Positions 45,435-54,991 of a stretch of 64,000 nucleotides of DNA are shown piece after piece. The position numbers and the translations under genes are program-made. The notes beneath the pieces were generated by a model. That model was given only the letters and a program-made list of their open reading frames with translations, did no database searches and was not told where the DNA came from. The stretch lies in the NCBI RefSeq assembly GCF_029892065.1, contig NZ_CP120374.1, positions 186,001 through 250,000 on the forward strand. Reading direction: 5' to 3'. The stretch comes from Sinorhizobium garamanticum (GTDB lineage Bacteria > Pseudomonadota > Alphaproteobacteria > Rhizobiales > Rhizobiaceae). Positions within the stretch are counted from its first letter, which is position 1; each line of letters begins with the position of its first letter.

Positions 45435-47842
45435 CGATGTGGACCGCAGCCACGGCACTTCTGTCCCACTGGCGACGACGGCCGCTGCAACTTGGGGCTC
45501 TCTTATCAGGCCTGGCGCTGGCGACTGCCCTGTGGTCCGGAGTGCAGGCGATCAACGCAGAAGCCCGCGCGAGCTACGCCCGTGCCGCGGCTGTGCTCGA
45601 TCAAAACGGGTTGGCGCAACTGGTCTCTCCAGACGGCCGCGCGATTCCTCAGTCCGCCTTCGTGCGGCTCAGACGGGCTGGCTGGAAGGTCTCGCCAGTT
45701 TTGGAGGGGGAATATCGGTTTGGAGCCACCCGCTTAAGGGTGATTGGCATAGACCCGCTGACGATGCCCGCGGAGACGCAGATCGTCGATCTGGGAAATG
45801 CCGAGGACTTGCTTTCCTTCATCACGCCGCCGGGCACGCTGGTTGTCTCTCCTGAAACAGCGGAGAAGATCCGAGGGCAGACCGGCCTCGCATTGCGTGT
45901 TTCGGATCGGATGCTCGACGGCGCCGCCTTCATCGATATCGGCTTGGCCCAGAGGCTATTAAGAAGAGACGGCGAACTCAGTCGGATTGTGATCGCCGAA
46001 AACCAACGTTCCGGTCTGGAGCCGCTCGGGAAGCTTGTTCCGACGCTCTCGGTTCGCGAGCCGAATGCACAAACCGACGTCGAGCATCTTACCGAGAGCC
46101 TCCATCTCAATTTGACGGCATTCGGTTTTCTCGCCTTCGCGGTAGGGTTGTTAATAGTGTACTCGACGATCGGTCTCGCCTTCGAGCAACGGCGGCCGAC
46201 CTTTAGAACGCTTCGCTGCCTTGGAGTTTCATTGAGGGGGCTTGCGGTCCTGCTGCTCGCCGAGCTCGTCCTTTTCGCCGTTGCCGCCGGGGCGGTCGGT
46301 GTAGCCATTGGATATCTGGTCGCGTCGTTGCTGCTACCCGGAGTGGCCGCAACCCTCGAAGGACTCTACGGAGCCAGCATGCCTGGCACGCTTTCTCTAC
46401 GGCCGGAGTGGTGGGTTTTTGGTTTTGCCATCGCATTGGCCGGAACATTGGTTTCGTCGGCACAGAGCCTGCTGCGCTTGATGAGTGTGCCTTTGCTGGC
46501 GGCAGCTCAGCCTCAGGCCTGGGGGCGATCGTCGGAAAAGGGGCGGCGGTTTCAGGTGCTCGCCGCTGCGGCTTTGCTCGCCCTCTCGGGAGCTCTTCTT
46601 CTGTGGGCTGATGGACTCCAGGCGGGCTTTGGCGTGCTTGGCTGTCTGCTGCTCGGGGCGGCGCTACTTCTCCCCGCCGTGCTCTCTGGATTCCTCACCT
46701 TGATGCAGCGGGTGTCTTCGCGTGCGCTCGTCACGTGGTTCTGGGCCGACGCGCGGCAGCAGCTCCCCGGACTTTCTCTTGCGCTTATGGCATTGCTTCT
46801 TGCGCTGGCGGCAAATGTAGGCGTCGGAACCATGGTGTCGAGCTTCCGTCTCACGTTCGACGGATGGCTCGACCAACGTCTCGCCGCGGAGCTTTACGTC
46901 GCTGCCCGGAATGAAGGCGAGGCAGACAGGCTTAGGGCATGGCTGGCAACGAAGGTGGAATCGGTGTTACCGATCTCCAGCATAGACGCCGAGATCCGGG
47001 GGCAGCCGATGCAGATCTTCGGTGTCGTCGACGATCCGATCTACAGGAAGCATTGGCCCCTGATCGTTGGCATGCCGGACGTTTGGGATCTGGTGGCGTC
47101 CGGTGAAGGGGTGTTGGTCAACGAGCAGTTCTGGAGGCGGGAGCGGCTCCGCATCGGAGATGAGCTGGATTTGGCAAGCGACTGGAAGGCGGCGGTTGTC
47201 GGAGTCTATTCGGATTACGGAAACCCAAAAGGCCAGGTCATCGCCGGAATAAACGCCCTGACCTCTCGCTACCCGCACGTCTCGCGCCTGCGCCACGGCC
47301 TGCGGGTCCAGCCTGAACAGGTTGCGGACCTCCGTTCGAGCCTCTCGGACGAATTCGGGCTACCACCAGAGAACGTCGTCGATCAAGCGGCACTGAAGGA
47401 ACAGTCACGGCGGATCTTCGATCGCACATTCTTGGTTACCGGCGCGTTGAACATATTCACGCTTGGGGTTGCAGCATTGGCCGTGTTCTCGAGCATGCTC
47501 ACACTTTCGGAAATGCGCCTCCCGCAGCTTGCACCCGTGTGGGCCACGGGTGTCACAAGACGCGATCTCGCTCTTCTTGAGCTTCTGAGGACGTTGGTGC
47601 TCTGGCTTGCGACATTCATTGCCGCTTTGCCGCTCGGCCTGGTGTTGGCGTGGGTGCTTCTCGCGGTGGTGAACGTCGAAGCCTTTGGCTGGCGTCTGCC
47701 GATGTATATCTTTCCTTACGAGTGGGTGCGGCTCGGTCTCGTCGCGCTCGCCGCTGCGGTTGTTTCCGTATTCATCCCGCTTCGCCGGCTGGCGGGACTC
47801 GCGCCGTCGGAACTTCTGAAGGTATTCGCCAATGAGCGTTAG
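45431..47842 (+). CDS. FtsX-like ABC permease
   Basis: The 803-residue protein has a first membrane helix near residues 18-40, a large periplasmic domain, and two FtsX modules of three to four helices (around 225-340 and 680-790), with further helices near 380-480. The C-terminal MacB/FtsX signature is PLRRLAGLAPSELLKVF. This resembles fused AttF/AttG-type permeases found with a lipocalin-like AttH. The last 11 nt overlap the lipocalin-type gene, showing an operon. Confidence 0.85.
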   Translation: MTMWTAATALLSHWRRRPLQLGALLSGLALATALWSGVQAINAEARASYARAAAVLDQNGLAQLVSPDGRAIPQSAFVRLRRAGWKVSPVLEGEYRFGATRLRVIGIDPLTMPAETQIVDLGNAEDLLSFITPPGTLVVSPETAEKIRGQTGLALRVSDRMLDGAAFIDIGLAQRLLRRDGELSRIVIAENQRSGLEPLGKLVPTLSVREPNAQTDVEHLTESLHLNLTAFGFLAFAVGLLIVYSTIGLAFEQRRPTFRTLRCLGVSLRGLAVLLLAELVLFAVAAGAVGVAIGYLVASLLLPGVAATLEGLYGASMPGTLSLRPEWWVFGFAIALAGTLVSSAQSLLRLMSVPLLAAAQPQAWGRSSEKGRRFQVLAAAALLALSGALLLWADGLQAGFGVLGCLLLGAALLLPAVLSGFLTLMQRVSSRALVTWFWADARQQLPGLSLALMALLLALAANVGVGTMVSSFRLTFDGWLDQRLAAELYVAARNEGEADRLRAWLATKVESVLPISSIDAEIRGQPMQIFGVVDDPIYRKHWPLIVGMPDVWDLVASGEGVLVNEQFWRRERLRIGDELDLASDWKAAVVGVYSDYGNPKGQVIAGINALTSRYPHVSRLRHGLRVQPEQVADLRSSLSDEFGLPPENVVDQAALKEQSRRIFDRTFLVTGALNIFTLGVAALAVFSSMLTLSEMRLPQLAPVWATGVTRRDLALLELLRTLVLWLATFIAALPLGLVLAWVLLAVVNVEAFGWRLPMYIFPYEWVRLGLVALAAAVVSVFIPLRRLAGLAPSELLKVFANER

Positions 47843-48905
47843 ATCGATTGCGATCGCCTTTGCGGTGACGACCATGACGAGCTTGTCCGGAAGCCAAGCG
47901 GCCTACCAGGGTTTTGCGGGCCTCGGCGCGGCGGCTGAAGGGTTTTCGGTACCGCAGCCCGGCCGGCTGTTCGGTTTCCCCGCCGACCACGGCCCCCATC
48001 CGGACTTCCGGATAGAGTGGTGGTATCTAACGGCCAATCTCGAAGCTCCTGACGGGACGCAATACGGAGCGCAGTGGACCCTTTTCCGGTCAGCGCTTGC
48101 TCCAAGGGAGGCCAAGGGGTGGTCGAGTCCACAGGTCTGGATGGGCCACGCAGCCGTCACCACTTCAGAGGACCACTTCGTCGCAGAACGTATTTCACGC
48201 GGGGGAGTGGGGCAGGCTGGGGTTGTCGCTGAGCCGTTCTCGGCCTGGATCGATGACTGGCAGATGAGGGGACTTGCAGCCCCAGGAGCGGATCAAATGG
48301 CCGACCTCCGCCTGACTGCGACAGCAGAGGACTTTGGCTATGAACTCCGCCTATCAGCTACCGGCCCGCTGGTGCCGCAGGGCGACAACGGCTATTCGGT
48401 GAAATCGGCGAAGGGACAGGCCAGCTACTACTATTCGCAACCGTTCTATGCGGTGACCGGCTCGCTTTCGCTACCGACCGGAAACGTAGAGGTGACGGGG
48501 AAGGCTTGGCTTGACCGCGAGTGGTCGTCACAGCCGCTCGCGGAAGACCAGACCGGTTGGGACTGGTTCTCGCTGCACCTCGATACAGGGGAGAAGCTCA
48601 TGGGCTTCCGTCTCAGAGATGAAGGAGAGGGATTCACCTCCGCCACCTGGATCGCCGCCGACGGGCGACCGGAACCTCTACCCGCGGCAGCTCTGAAGAT
48701 CGCTCCCGTGCGAACCGCCAAAGTCGCAGGGCGTCAAATCCCTGTTTCCTGGAACGTCCAGATTCCAAGTCGCGGCTTTGACGTCACAACCCAGCCTCTG
48801 AACGACCAATCATGGATGTCAACGTCCATACCGTATTGGGAAGGCCCGATCGCCTTCGAGGGCAGTGTCAGTGGGAAGGGCTATCTGGAGATGACCGGGT
48901 ACTAG
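47832..48905 (+). CDS. AttH/carotenoid 1,2-hydratase-like secreted lipocalin-fold protein
   Basis: The 357-residue protein has a short signal peptide (AIAFAVTTMTSLSGSQA) and the CrtC/AttH family signature FPADHGPHPDFRIEWWYLT, then QWTLFRSAL, WLDREWSSQPL and DWFSLHLDTGEKLMGFRL. Family members are two-domain lipocalin-like barrels. With the MacB/FtsX-type genes upstream it forms an AttEFGH-like set whose role may be export or extraction of a lipid-like compound from the membrane. True carotenoid hydratase activity is not indicated, as no carotenoid genes are near. Confidence 0.85.
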   Translation: MSVRSIAIAFAVTTMTSLSGSQAAYQGFAGLGAAAEGFSVPQPGRLFGFPADHGPHPDFRIEWWYLTANLEAPDGTQYGAQWTLFRSALAPREAKGWSSPQVWMGHAAVTTSEDHFVAERISRGGVGQAGVVAEPFSAWIDDWQMRGLAAPGADQMADLRLTATAEDFGYELRLSATGPLVPQGDNGYSVKSAKGQASYYYSQPFYAVTGSLSLPTGNVEVTGKAWLDREWSSQPLAEDQTGWDWFSLHLDTGEKLMGFRLRDEGEGFTSATWIAADGRPEPLPAAALKIAPVRTAKVAGRQIPVSWNVQIPSRGFDVTTQPLNDQSWMSTSIPYWEGPIAFEGSVSGKGYLEMTGY

Positions 48906-49115
48906 CCTGAAGCGCTGAGTAGCGGGAAGGCGGCAGCGGGAACAGTTGCCGGATGCGCCGATCTCGACGGCCTTCAGCCAGACATCGTGCCCGACCTTAG
49001 CCTCCCGATAGGGGTTCTCCGTCAGCCATTCCTCGCCTATTTCCGGCAACGCGTCGGTGTTGCCGGCTGGGGCGCGACGTCGCCATGCGCGACGACTAGG
49101 TCCGCATCCGGCTGG

Positions 49116-49739
49116 TCAGCGGGCATAGTCCGACCTCCCGAGAGCTTTTAGGATGAACCGGATCTGCTCACGCAGGCCCGCTTCGGTGTCTTCGCCGTGT
49201 CGAAGGCAGTGCTCGATCAGAATCGGATGGAAGAACGGCATGAACGCGGTCTTGACTGCGCGCGCCGCTTCGGCAGGATCTTCGACCTCGAACTCGCCCG
49301 TTTCAATGCCCTCGCGGATGATTGCCTCGAAGACCGTCACCATCTGCTCAGTATGCGCCTTGATGACCGGCCGGTTCTCCCGCATGGCCGCTACAATCAG
49401 GTCATGCATGCGCCTGTCGTCGAGCAGTTTCGTCTTGTTGTGGTGGTGAACGGCGGTCAGGAGCTCCTCGAGTTTCTCCGAGGGCGGCGCGCTCCTGCGT
49501 GCGATCGTAAAGGCGACTTCAGCGGTACCGTTCAAGACCCGCCTGCAGATGGCCTCCTTGATTGCCTCCCTCGAGGGAAAGAAACGGTAGACGCTCGCGC
49601 GGCTCATGCCGAGTTCGGAGGCAATATCGGCCACCGAAGTCTTAGCGTAGCCGATGCGGCGAAAGTGCTCCTCCGCCACTTCCAGGATGCGCGCGCGTAC
49701 CTCGTCGGAATCAATCCCCGGTCGGACCAGAAGATTCAT
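49116..49739 (-). CDS. TetR-family regulator downstream of the RND genes
   Basis: The 207-residue regulator has an N-terminal HTH: EVRARILEVAEEHFRRIGYA, TSVADIASELGMSRASVYRF then FPSREAIKEA. The C-terminal ligand domain is all helical. ATG 49739 follows TGGAGAAAACC. It is on the same strand as the adaptor and RND genes, 146 nt after them, so may share their transcript. A second TetR gene flanks the other end of the efflux pair. Confidence 0.87.
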   Translation of the reverse strand: MNLLVRPGIDSDEVRARILEVAEEHFRRIGYAKTSVADIASELGMSRASVYRFFPSREAIKEAICRRVLNGTAEVAFTIARRSAPPSEKLEELLTAVHHHNKTKLLDDRRMHDLIVAAMRENRPVIKAHTEQMVTVFEAIIREGIETGEFEVEDPAEAARAVKTAFMPFFHPILIEHCLRHGEDTEAGLREQIRFILKALGRSDYAR

Positions 49740-49885
49740 GGTTTTCTCCAGAACCGGTGAATCGGATCTACCGGGCTCACCGTGAACGATCATCTGTAGC
49801 GGCAAGATCGTGCAACCGACCTTGCGTGTGTCAAGGCATGGTCAACGCGCGAGACCTTGCACCGTGTCCGCCCGACGACCCAGCT

Positions 49886-52800
49886 CTACTCGGCCGCCAT
49901 TGCTAGGCGTACTCCCAGTTCCTCTGTCGGGTCCTCATGGATCTCATCGGCAGTCGGCTTGATCCTGAACCACGCGGCATAGAGCGCGGGAAGGAAGAGC
50001 AGGATCATCACTGTACCCACCGCCGTGCCGCCAATCAGCGTATAGGCCATCGATCCCCAGAAGACGGAGTGCGTGAGCGGGATGAAGGCCAGCACGGCGG
50101 CAAGTGCGGTCAGGATCACAGGCCGCGTTCGCTGCACCGTGGCCTCGATGACGGCGTGATAGTCGTCGAGGCCGGCAGCGCGGTTTTCCTTGATCTGTTC
50201 GGTCAGGATCAAGGTGTTGCGCATCAGGATTCCCGCCAGTCCTATCAGTCCGAGAATGGCATTGAAGCCGAAGGGCTGATTGAAGAGGAGCAACACCGGA
50301 ACCGCCCCGGCAAGACCGAGTGGCGCAGTCAACATGACCATGGTCATCGTTGACAGGCTGCGGACCTGGAGGATGATGACGATCAGCATGGCGGCAATCA
50401 TGGCCGGGAAGATTTTGACCAGCGCCACATTGGCCTTGAGCGATTCCTCGATGTTTCCACCCATTTCGATGCGATATCCGACGGGAAGCGAGGCTATCAG
50501 CGGCTGAAGTGCCGTCATGATCTGCTGTGAGACCTCCGGGGGCTGCGTCGCCTCGTTGATGTCCGACCGGATCGTGATGACCGGCGTTCGATCGCGACGT
50601 TTCAGGATCGGCTCCTCGAACCGGATTTCGGAATGGCCTATCTGATCGAGCGGAACCTGACGGCCGTCCCTGCTCATCAGCGAAAAGTCGGCGAGCCTCG
50701 CCGGATCGAGGCGGCTCTCGCCAGCACTGCGTGCGACGACGGGCACGTTGCGGATGTTCTCGCGAACCTGCGTCACCGGAATGCCACTCAGCAGCAACTG
50801 CATCTGCTGGGCTGCCTCAGCCGGCGAAAGGCCAATCAGATTGAGCCGGTCCTGGTCGGGGACAAAGCGAAGCACAGGCGTACGGTTACCCCAGTCGCGG
50901 TTGGCCTGACGGACGTCCGGTACGCCTTTCATGATGTCGAGGGCTTTCTCGGAGATCTGGTACAATTGCGCAGGATCCGGCCCCATGATGCGAAACTCGA
51001 CCGGGAACGGGGTATACGGACCGAACACCAGCTGCGTGACGCGAACGTAGGCTTCGGGAACCAGTCCGTCTGAAACGGCAGCCCGAAGGCGCTGCTTCAA
51101 AGCCTCGCGCGCGTGAGAGTCAGGGGTGAGCACAACGATCTTGGCGAAAGCGGGATCCGGCAATTCCGGCGCCATCGCAAAGAAGAAGCGGGGAGCACCC
51201 TGACCGACGTAGCTGGTGACGATGTTGGCCTCGGGCTGGTTTTGCAGCCAGCTTTCAACCTTCTCGACAGCAGCCTTCGTCGTCTCGATACTCGTACCCT
51301 CCGGCATGCGGACTTCGACCAGCACTTCGGGACGATCCGACGTCGGGAAGAACTGCTGTTTCACCCCTCCCATGCCAACGACCGAAAGAGCCATGACGAC
51401 GCCGACGACCGCGCATGTGATGAACTTGTGGCGCACGGCGAACTTGATGAGACTCCGCAGACGCCGGTAATTCGGTGTGTCGTAGATGGCGTGGTGCCCA
51501 CCTTCGACTGGCTTGATCGCCGGCAGCATCTTGACGCCGAGGTAGGGCGTGAAGATGACTGCGACGAACCAGGAAACGATTAGCGCAAAACCCACGACCC
51601 AGAAGATATTGCCGGCGTACTCACCGGCGGTTGATCTGGCGAATCCAACCGGCATCAGTCCGATGATGGTCACGAGTGTACCGGACAGCATCGGCGCTGC
51701 CGTATGGCTCCAGGCATAGGCGGCCGCCTTGATGCGATCCATGCCCTCCTCCATCTTCACCACCATCACCTCGATGGCGATGATGGCGTCGTCGACGAGA
51801 AGGCCGAGCGCCAGAATGAGGGCGCCAAGGGTGATGCGATCGAAGAACCGGCCGGTTTCCAACATGATGAGGAACACGACGGCAAGCGTCAGCGGAACGG
51901 CCAGCGCCACGACGATCCCGACACGCCAACCGAGGCTGAGCAGGCTCACGAGCAACACAACCCCGAGCGCCATGGCGAATTTCAGCATGAACTCGCCGAC
52001 CGCAGCGTCGATGTTGACGGCCTGGTCGCTGACCTTGGCGAGTGTCATACCGAGCGGCAGCGTCCGTGCGATCGCGGCAGATCTTTCTTCGAGCGCCTTT
52101 CCGAGTTCCAGCCCGTTCCAACCCTGCTGCATCACCGCGCCCAGCATGATGGCGGGCTCGCCTTCATGGCGGATGATGTAGGTCGCGGGGTCTTGATAGC
52201 CGCGCCGCACCTCCGCGAAATCAGAGAGTTTCAACGTGCGTCCGGCAGCGACGATCGGCGTGTCGGCAATTGCCTGCACACTGTTGTAGGCGCCATCGAA
52301 CCGGATAAAGACCTGCGGCCCGCGCGTATCGATCGACCCTGCCGGTGTGACGGTGTTTTGCCGCTGCAAAGCGGCGGCGATGTCCTGTGACGATAGTCCG
52401 AGAGTGGCGAGCTTGGCATACGAGAACTCGACAAAGATCTGTTCCGGCCGCTCCCCCAGGATGTTGATCTTTTTGACGCCCGGCACGTGCAGAAGATCCT
52501 GGCGGATCACCTCTGCCTGCCGCACAAGCTCGCGCATGGGCATACCCTTGGCCTTCAGCGCATAAAGGGCGAAGCTCACGTCCGAATATTCGTCGTTGAC
52601 GAAGGGACCTAAGACGCCGGAAGGCAGGTTGCGGGCTTCATCCCCGAGCTTCTTTCGCGCCTGATAGAACTCCTCTTCGACAGCCGTGGCCGGCGTGCTG
52701 TCCTTCAGCGTGACCGTCAGAAAGGCGTAGCCCGGCCTTGTCGTTGTCTCGACGCGATCGTACCAGGTCAGTTCCTGGATGCGCTTTTCGAGCGGCTCAG

Positions 52801-52996
52801 CGACGAGATCCTGCATCTCGCGCGCGGTAGCGCCTGGCCATACGGTAGTGACCGTCAGGGTCTTGATGGTGAAGGAGGGGTCCTCGGCACGCCCGAGCTT
52901 GACGAAGGCATAGGCGCCTGCGGCAGCCAGCAGAACGATGAAGAACAGGGTGACGGCTCGCTCGCGAACCGCGAGCGCGGAAAGATTGAAGCTCAT
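49886..52996 (-). CDS. RND efflux transporter (HAE1-like inner-membrane pump)
   Basis: The 1036-residue protein has the RND architecture: helix 1 at the N-terminus, a large periplasmic loop, helices 2-6 (starting around 335), a second loop and helices 7-12. The proton-relay segment LILALGLLVDDAIIAIEVM carries the paired Asp residues of helix 4. PAGSIDTRGPQVFIRFDG and PEVLVEVRMPEGTSIETT are typical of the branch with single adaptor partners (AcrB/VexF-like). Its start overlaps the adaptor stop (ATGA). No outer-membrane factor is in the window. Substrates are unknown. Confidence 0.93.
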   Translation of the reverse strand: MSFNLSALAVRERAVTLFFIVLLAAAGAYAFVKLGRAEDPSFTIKTLTVTTVWPGATAREMQDLVAEPLEKRIQELTWYDRVETTTRPGYAFLTVTLKDSTPATAVEEEFYQARKKLGDEARNLPSGVLGPFVNDEYSDVSFALYALKAKGMPMRELVRQAEVIRQDLLHVPGVKKINILGERPEQIFVEFSYAKLATLGLSSQDIAAALQRQNTVTPAGSIDTRGPQVFIRFDGAYNSVQAIADTPIVAAGRTLKLSDFAEVRRGYQDPATYIIRHEGEPAIMLGAVMQQGWNGLELGKALEERSAAIARTLPLGMTLAKVSDQAVNIDAAVGEFMLKFAMALGVVLLVSLLSLGWRVGIVVALAVPLTLAVVFLIMLETGRFFDRITLGALILALGLLVDDAIIAIEVMVVKMEEGMDRIKAAAYAWSHTAAPMLSGTLVTIIGLMPVGFARSTAGEYAGNIFWVVGFALIVSWFVAVIFTPYLGVKMLPAIKPVEGGHHAIYDTPNYRRLRSLIKFAVRHKFITCAVVGVVMALSVVGMGGVKQQFFPTSDRPEVLVEVRMPEGTSIETTKAAVEKVESWLQNQPEANIVTSYVGQGAPRFFFAMAPELPDPAFAKIVVLTPDSHAREALKQRLRAAVSDGLVPEAYVRVTQLVFGPYTPFPVEFRIMGPDPAQLYQISEKALDIMKGVPDVRQANRDWGNRTPVLRFVPDQDRLNLIGLSPAEAAQQMQLLLSGIPVTQVRENIRNVPVVARSAGESRLDPARLADFSLMSRDGRQVPLDQIGHSEIRFEEPILKRRDRTPVITIRSDINEATQPPEVSQQIMTALQPLIASLPVGYRIEMGGNIEESLKANVALVKIFPAMIAAMLIVIILQVRSLSTMTMVMLTAPLGLAGAVPVLLLFNQPFGFNAILGLIGLAGILMRNTLILTEQIKENRAAGLDDYHAVIEATVQRTRPVILTALAAVLAFIPLTHSVFWGSMAYTLIGGTAVGTVMILLFLPALYAAWFRIKPTADEIHEDPTEELGVRLAMAAE

Positions 52997-54108
52997 CGGT
53001 TGGACACCTCTGCCTGAAGCTCGGTCCTGACGGGCGCGCCATCTTTGAGGAGATGCGCCCCGAGGGCGACGACCTGCTCTCCGAGCTCGATCCCGGTGAC
53101 AGACGCTGTTTCTTCACCGAGCCGTTTGATCTCGATCGGAACAAAGCGCGCGGTGGAAGAAGCTTGGTCAACAACCCAAACCCCGGTGCGGCTGCCGTCA
53201 TTCAACACGGCGCCGACCGGCACCGCGACCTCCGACTGTCCTGCTCCGTTGAGGATTCTGATTGTTACCGTCGAACCGAGCGGCGCCGAGGCCGCCTCGC
53301 CGTCGAGCACGTAACGCGCTTCATAGGTACGGGTTTGGGAATCGGCAGCATCCGAGATTTGTCGCAGGCGCGCTTTTCCGCGCCGCCCGTCACTTCCATA
53401 GACACTTGCTTCGGCTTCCGACCCGATCGCGGGACGAACGGTTTCGGGAAGCGCGACCAGGGCCTCGCGCGGGCCTGCATGCGCGAGTTGAACCACCGTC
53501 TGCCCCGCTGCGACGACCTGTCCTGGTTCGCCGAGCGTCGCAACCACCGTTCCGTCCGCATCGGCCACCAGGACCGAGTAGGTCGCTTCGTTTTCTGCGA
53601 CCTTGGCTTCCGCTTCCGCGGCGGCAAGCTGCGCCTCAGCCGTATCTAACGCCGCCTTGGCCTGCTCGTAACGTTGGGGAGTAGCGGCGACCCCGCCTTT
53701 GACAAGAGCGGCATAGCGCCTCTCGTCCGCGCTTGCCTGAACGAGGACCGCGCGGGCCGCGGCAACCGCATTGCGCTTGGCAGTCAGCGCAAGACGCAAA
53801 TCGGTTTCGTCGATGCGCATCAGAGCTTGACCCGCCTTGACCTGCTGACCGACGTCGACCAGTCGCTCAACGATCTTGCCAGGTACGCGAAAGCCAAGGT
53901 TGCTCTGCACCCGGGCGGCGATTGTACCTGTGAAGGCGCGATCAGCTCTTTCCGGTCTTGTGGCTTCCACCAATTTCACAAGCGGCGACGCGAGGCGGGG
54001 ATCGGCGGCCTCCGCGTCCCCTGCTGGCGGTTCGAAAACGAACGCATACGCGGCGCCCCCGGCTGCAGCCACAAGGCCAATGGATGTGAGAAGAAATTTG
54101 CGGTTCAT
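52993..54108 (-). CDS. RND periplasmic adaptor (membrane fusion protein)
   Basis: The 371-residue protein starts with a signal-anchor (FLLTSIGLVAAAGGAAYAFV). The lipoyl/hairpin halves are visible in GTIAARVQSNLGFRVPGKI, VDVGQQVKAGQALMRIDETD, a helical hairpin (about 110-165), and DADGTVVATLGEPGQVVAAG. It links the pump to an outer-membrane channel. It overlaps the RND gene by 4 nt. The promoter lies over the palindrome 54143-54158 shared with the divergent TetR gene. Confidence 0.9.
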   Translation of the reverse strand: MNRKFLLTSIGLVAAAGGAAYAFVFEPPAGDAEAADPRLASPLVKLVEATRPERADRAFTGTIAARVQSNLGFRVPGKIVERLVDVGQQVKAGQALMRIDETDLRLALTAKRNAVAAARAVLVQASADERRYAALVKGGVAATPQRYEQAKAALDTAEAQLAAAEAEAKVAENEATYSVLVADADGTVVATLGEPGQVVAAGQTVVQLAHAGPREALVALPETVRPAIGSEAEASVYGSDGRRGKARLRQISDAADSQTRTYEARYVLDGEAASAPLGSTVTIRILNGAGQSEVAVPVGAVLNDGSRTGVWVVDQASSTARFVPIEIKRLGEETASVTGIELGEQVVALGAHLLKDGAPVRTELQAEVSNR

Positions 54109-54142
54109 GTCGGATGACCCTTGTTGACGGGCGCTGCCTCTA

Positions 54143-54158
54143 TTAGATTGCGATCTAA
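54143..54158. promoter_or_regulatory. Perfect palindromic TetR operator candidate
   Basis: TTAGATTGCGATCTAA lies between the divergent adaptor and TetR genes. Its perfect halves TTAGAT and ATCTAA flank TGCG. A nearby AAATCTAA at 54187-54194 gives an extra half-site. Typical layout for autoregulated efflux systems. Confidence 0.7.
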
Positions 54159-54205
54159 ATCTAACTGTGATATAGATGTCAAGTGAAATCTAATTGGAGT
54201 CGATC

Positions 54206-54793
54206 ATGAGAGTTAGTCGAGCACAGGCCGAGGCTAATCGCGAAGCGGTCATCAACGCGGCAAGCCGGCTTTTTCGAGAGCACGGCTTTGATGGCATCGG
54301 GCTCAAAGATCTGATGAAGGGGGCCGGTCTTACCCAGGGTGGATTCTACAAGCAGTTCGAATCCAAGGACGATCTTGCGGCACAGGCATCGAGGCGAGCG
54401 ATGGAGCACGCTACGCGCCGATGGTCGGCTGTTGCTGCCGCAAGCCCTGACCCCCTCGAGGCCGTTATTGAGCTCTACCTGTCGATGGGGCATCGCGAAG
54501 AGAAGAGCGACGGTTGCCCGTTGGTGGCGCTTGGTGCTGATGCGGCGCGTCAAACCGAGGAGGTGAGAGCCCCGTTCCAGGATGGCATCCAAGCTCATCT
54601 TCAGATGCTCAGCGAATTGATGCCCGAGCCGGAAAGTCCAAAAGCCTATGGCAAGGCCATGGCGATGCTGTCGCTGATGGTGGGTGCCGTGACGATCTCG
54701 CGTATCCTGAATGATGAAGCGATGTCGCAGCGCTTTCTCGAGGCAGCCGCCGACGAAGTTCGGCGAATCGCCGCCTCCGCAAGAAACACATGA
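54206..54793 (+). CDS. TetR-family regulator, divergent from the RND operon
   Basis: The 195-residue protein shows the HTH SRLFREHGFDGIGLKDLMKG, AGLTQGGFYKQFESKDDL, of the AcrR/NemR-like group; the GGFYKQF variation and C-terminal DGCPLVALGADAARQ fit the subgroup with a conserved Cys in the ligand domain, perhaps sensing reactive electrophiles. ATG 54206 has TTGGAGTCGATC upstream. It is the probable repressor of the RND operon, by divergence and palindrome. Confidence 0.88.
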   Translation: MRVSRAQAEANREAVINAASRLFREHGFDGIGLKDLMKGAGLTQGGFYKQFESKDDLAAQASRRAMEHATRRWSAVAAASPDPLEAVIELYLSMGHREEKSDGCPLVALGADAARQTEEVRAPFQDGIQAHLQMLSELMPEPESPKAYGKAMAMLSLMVGAVTISRILNDEAMSQRFLEAAADEVRRIAASARNT

Positions 54794-54991
54794 GATGTCC
54801 ACTTCCTGCCAATGGCGTCATTGCCTCACACGTTCGCACGCTGCCTTCCCGGGTTCTCGCCCGCTCGGTCATTGGGATACGTGTCGAGATCACCCGGACG
54901 ACACTATTGCCAAGTGAATAAGCGGCAATCGCCGATCGAGCATCTGCACGGCGTGCAGATGGATGAGACAAAATGACAGTTTGGAGATCAC

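Noticed and set aside
47832..48905. Carotenoid biosynthesis gene crtC
   Set aside because: No other carotenoid genes; the ABC/FtsX context fits the AttH branch of the family.
48819..49049. Minus-strand frame with PEIGEEWLTENPYREAKVGHD
   Set aside because: It reads protein-like around 48960-49049 and may be a gene relic, but it overlaps the AttH-like gene and I could not recognise the family.
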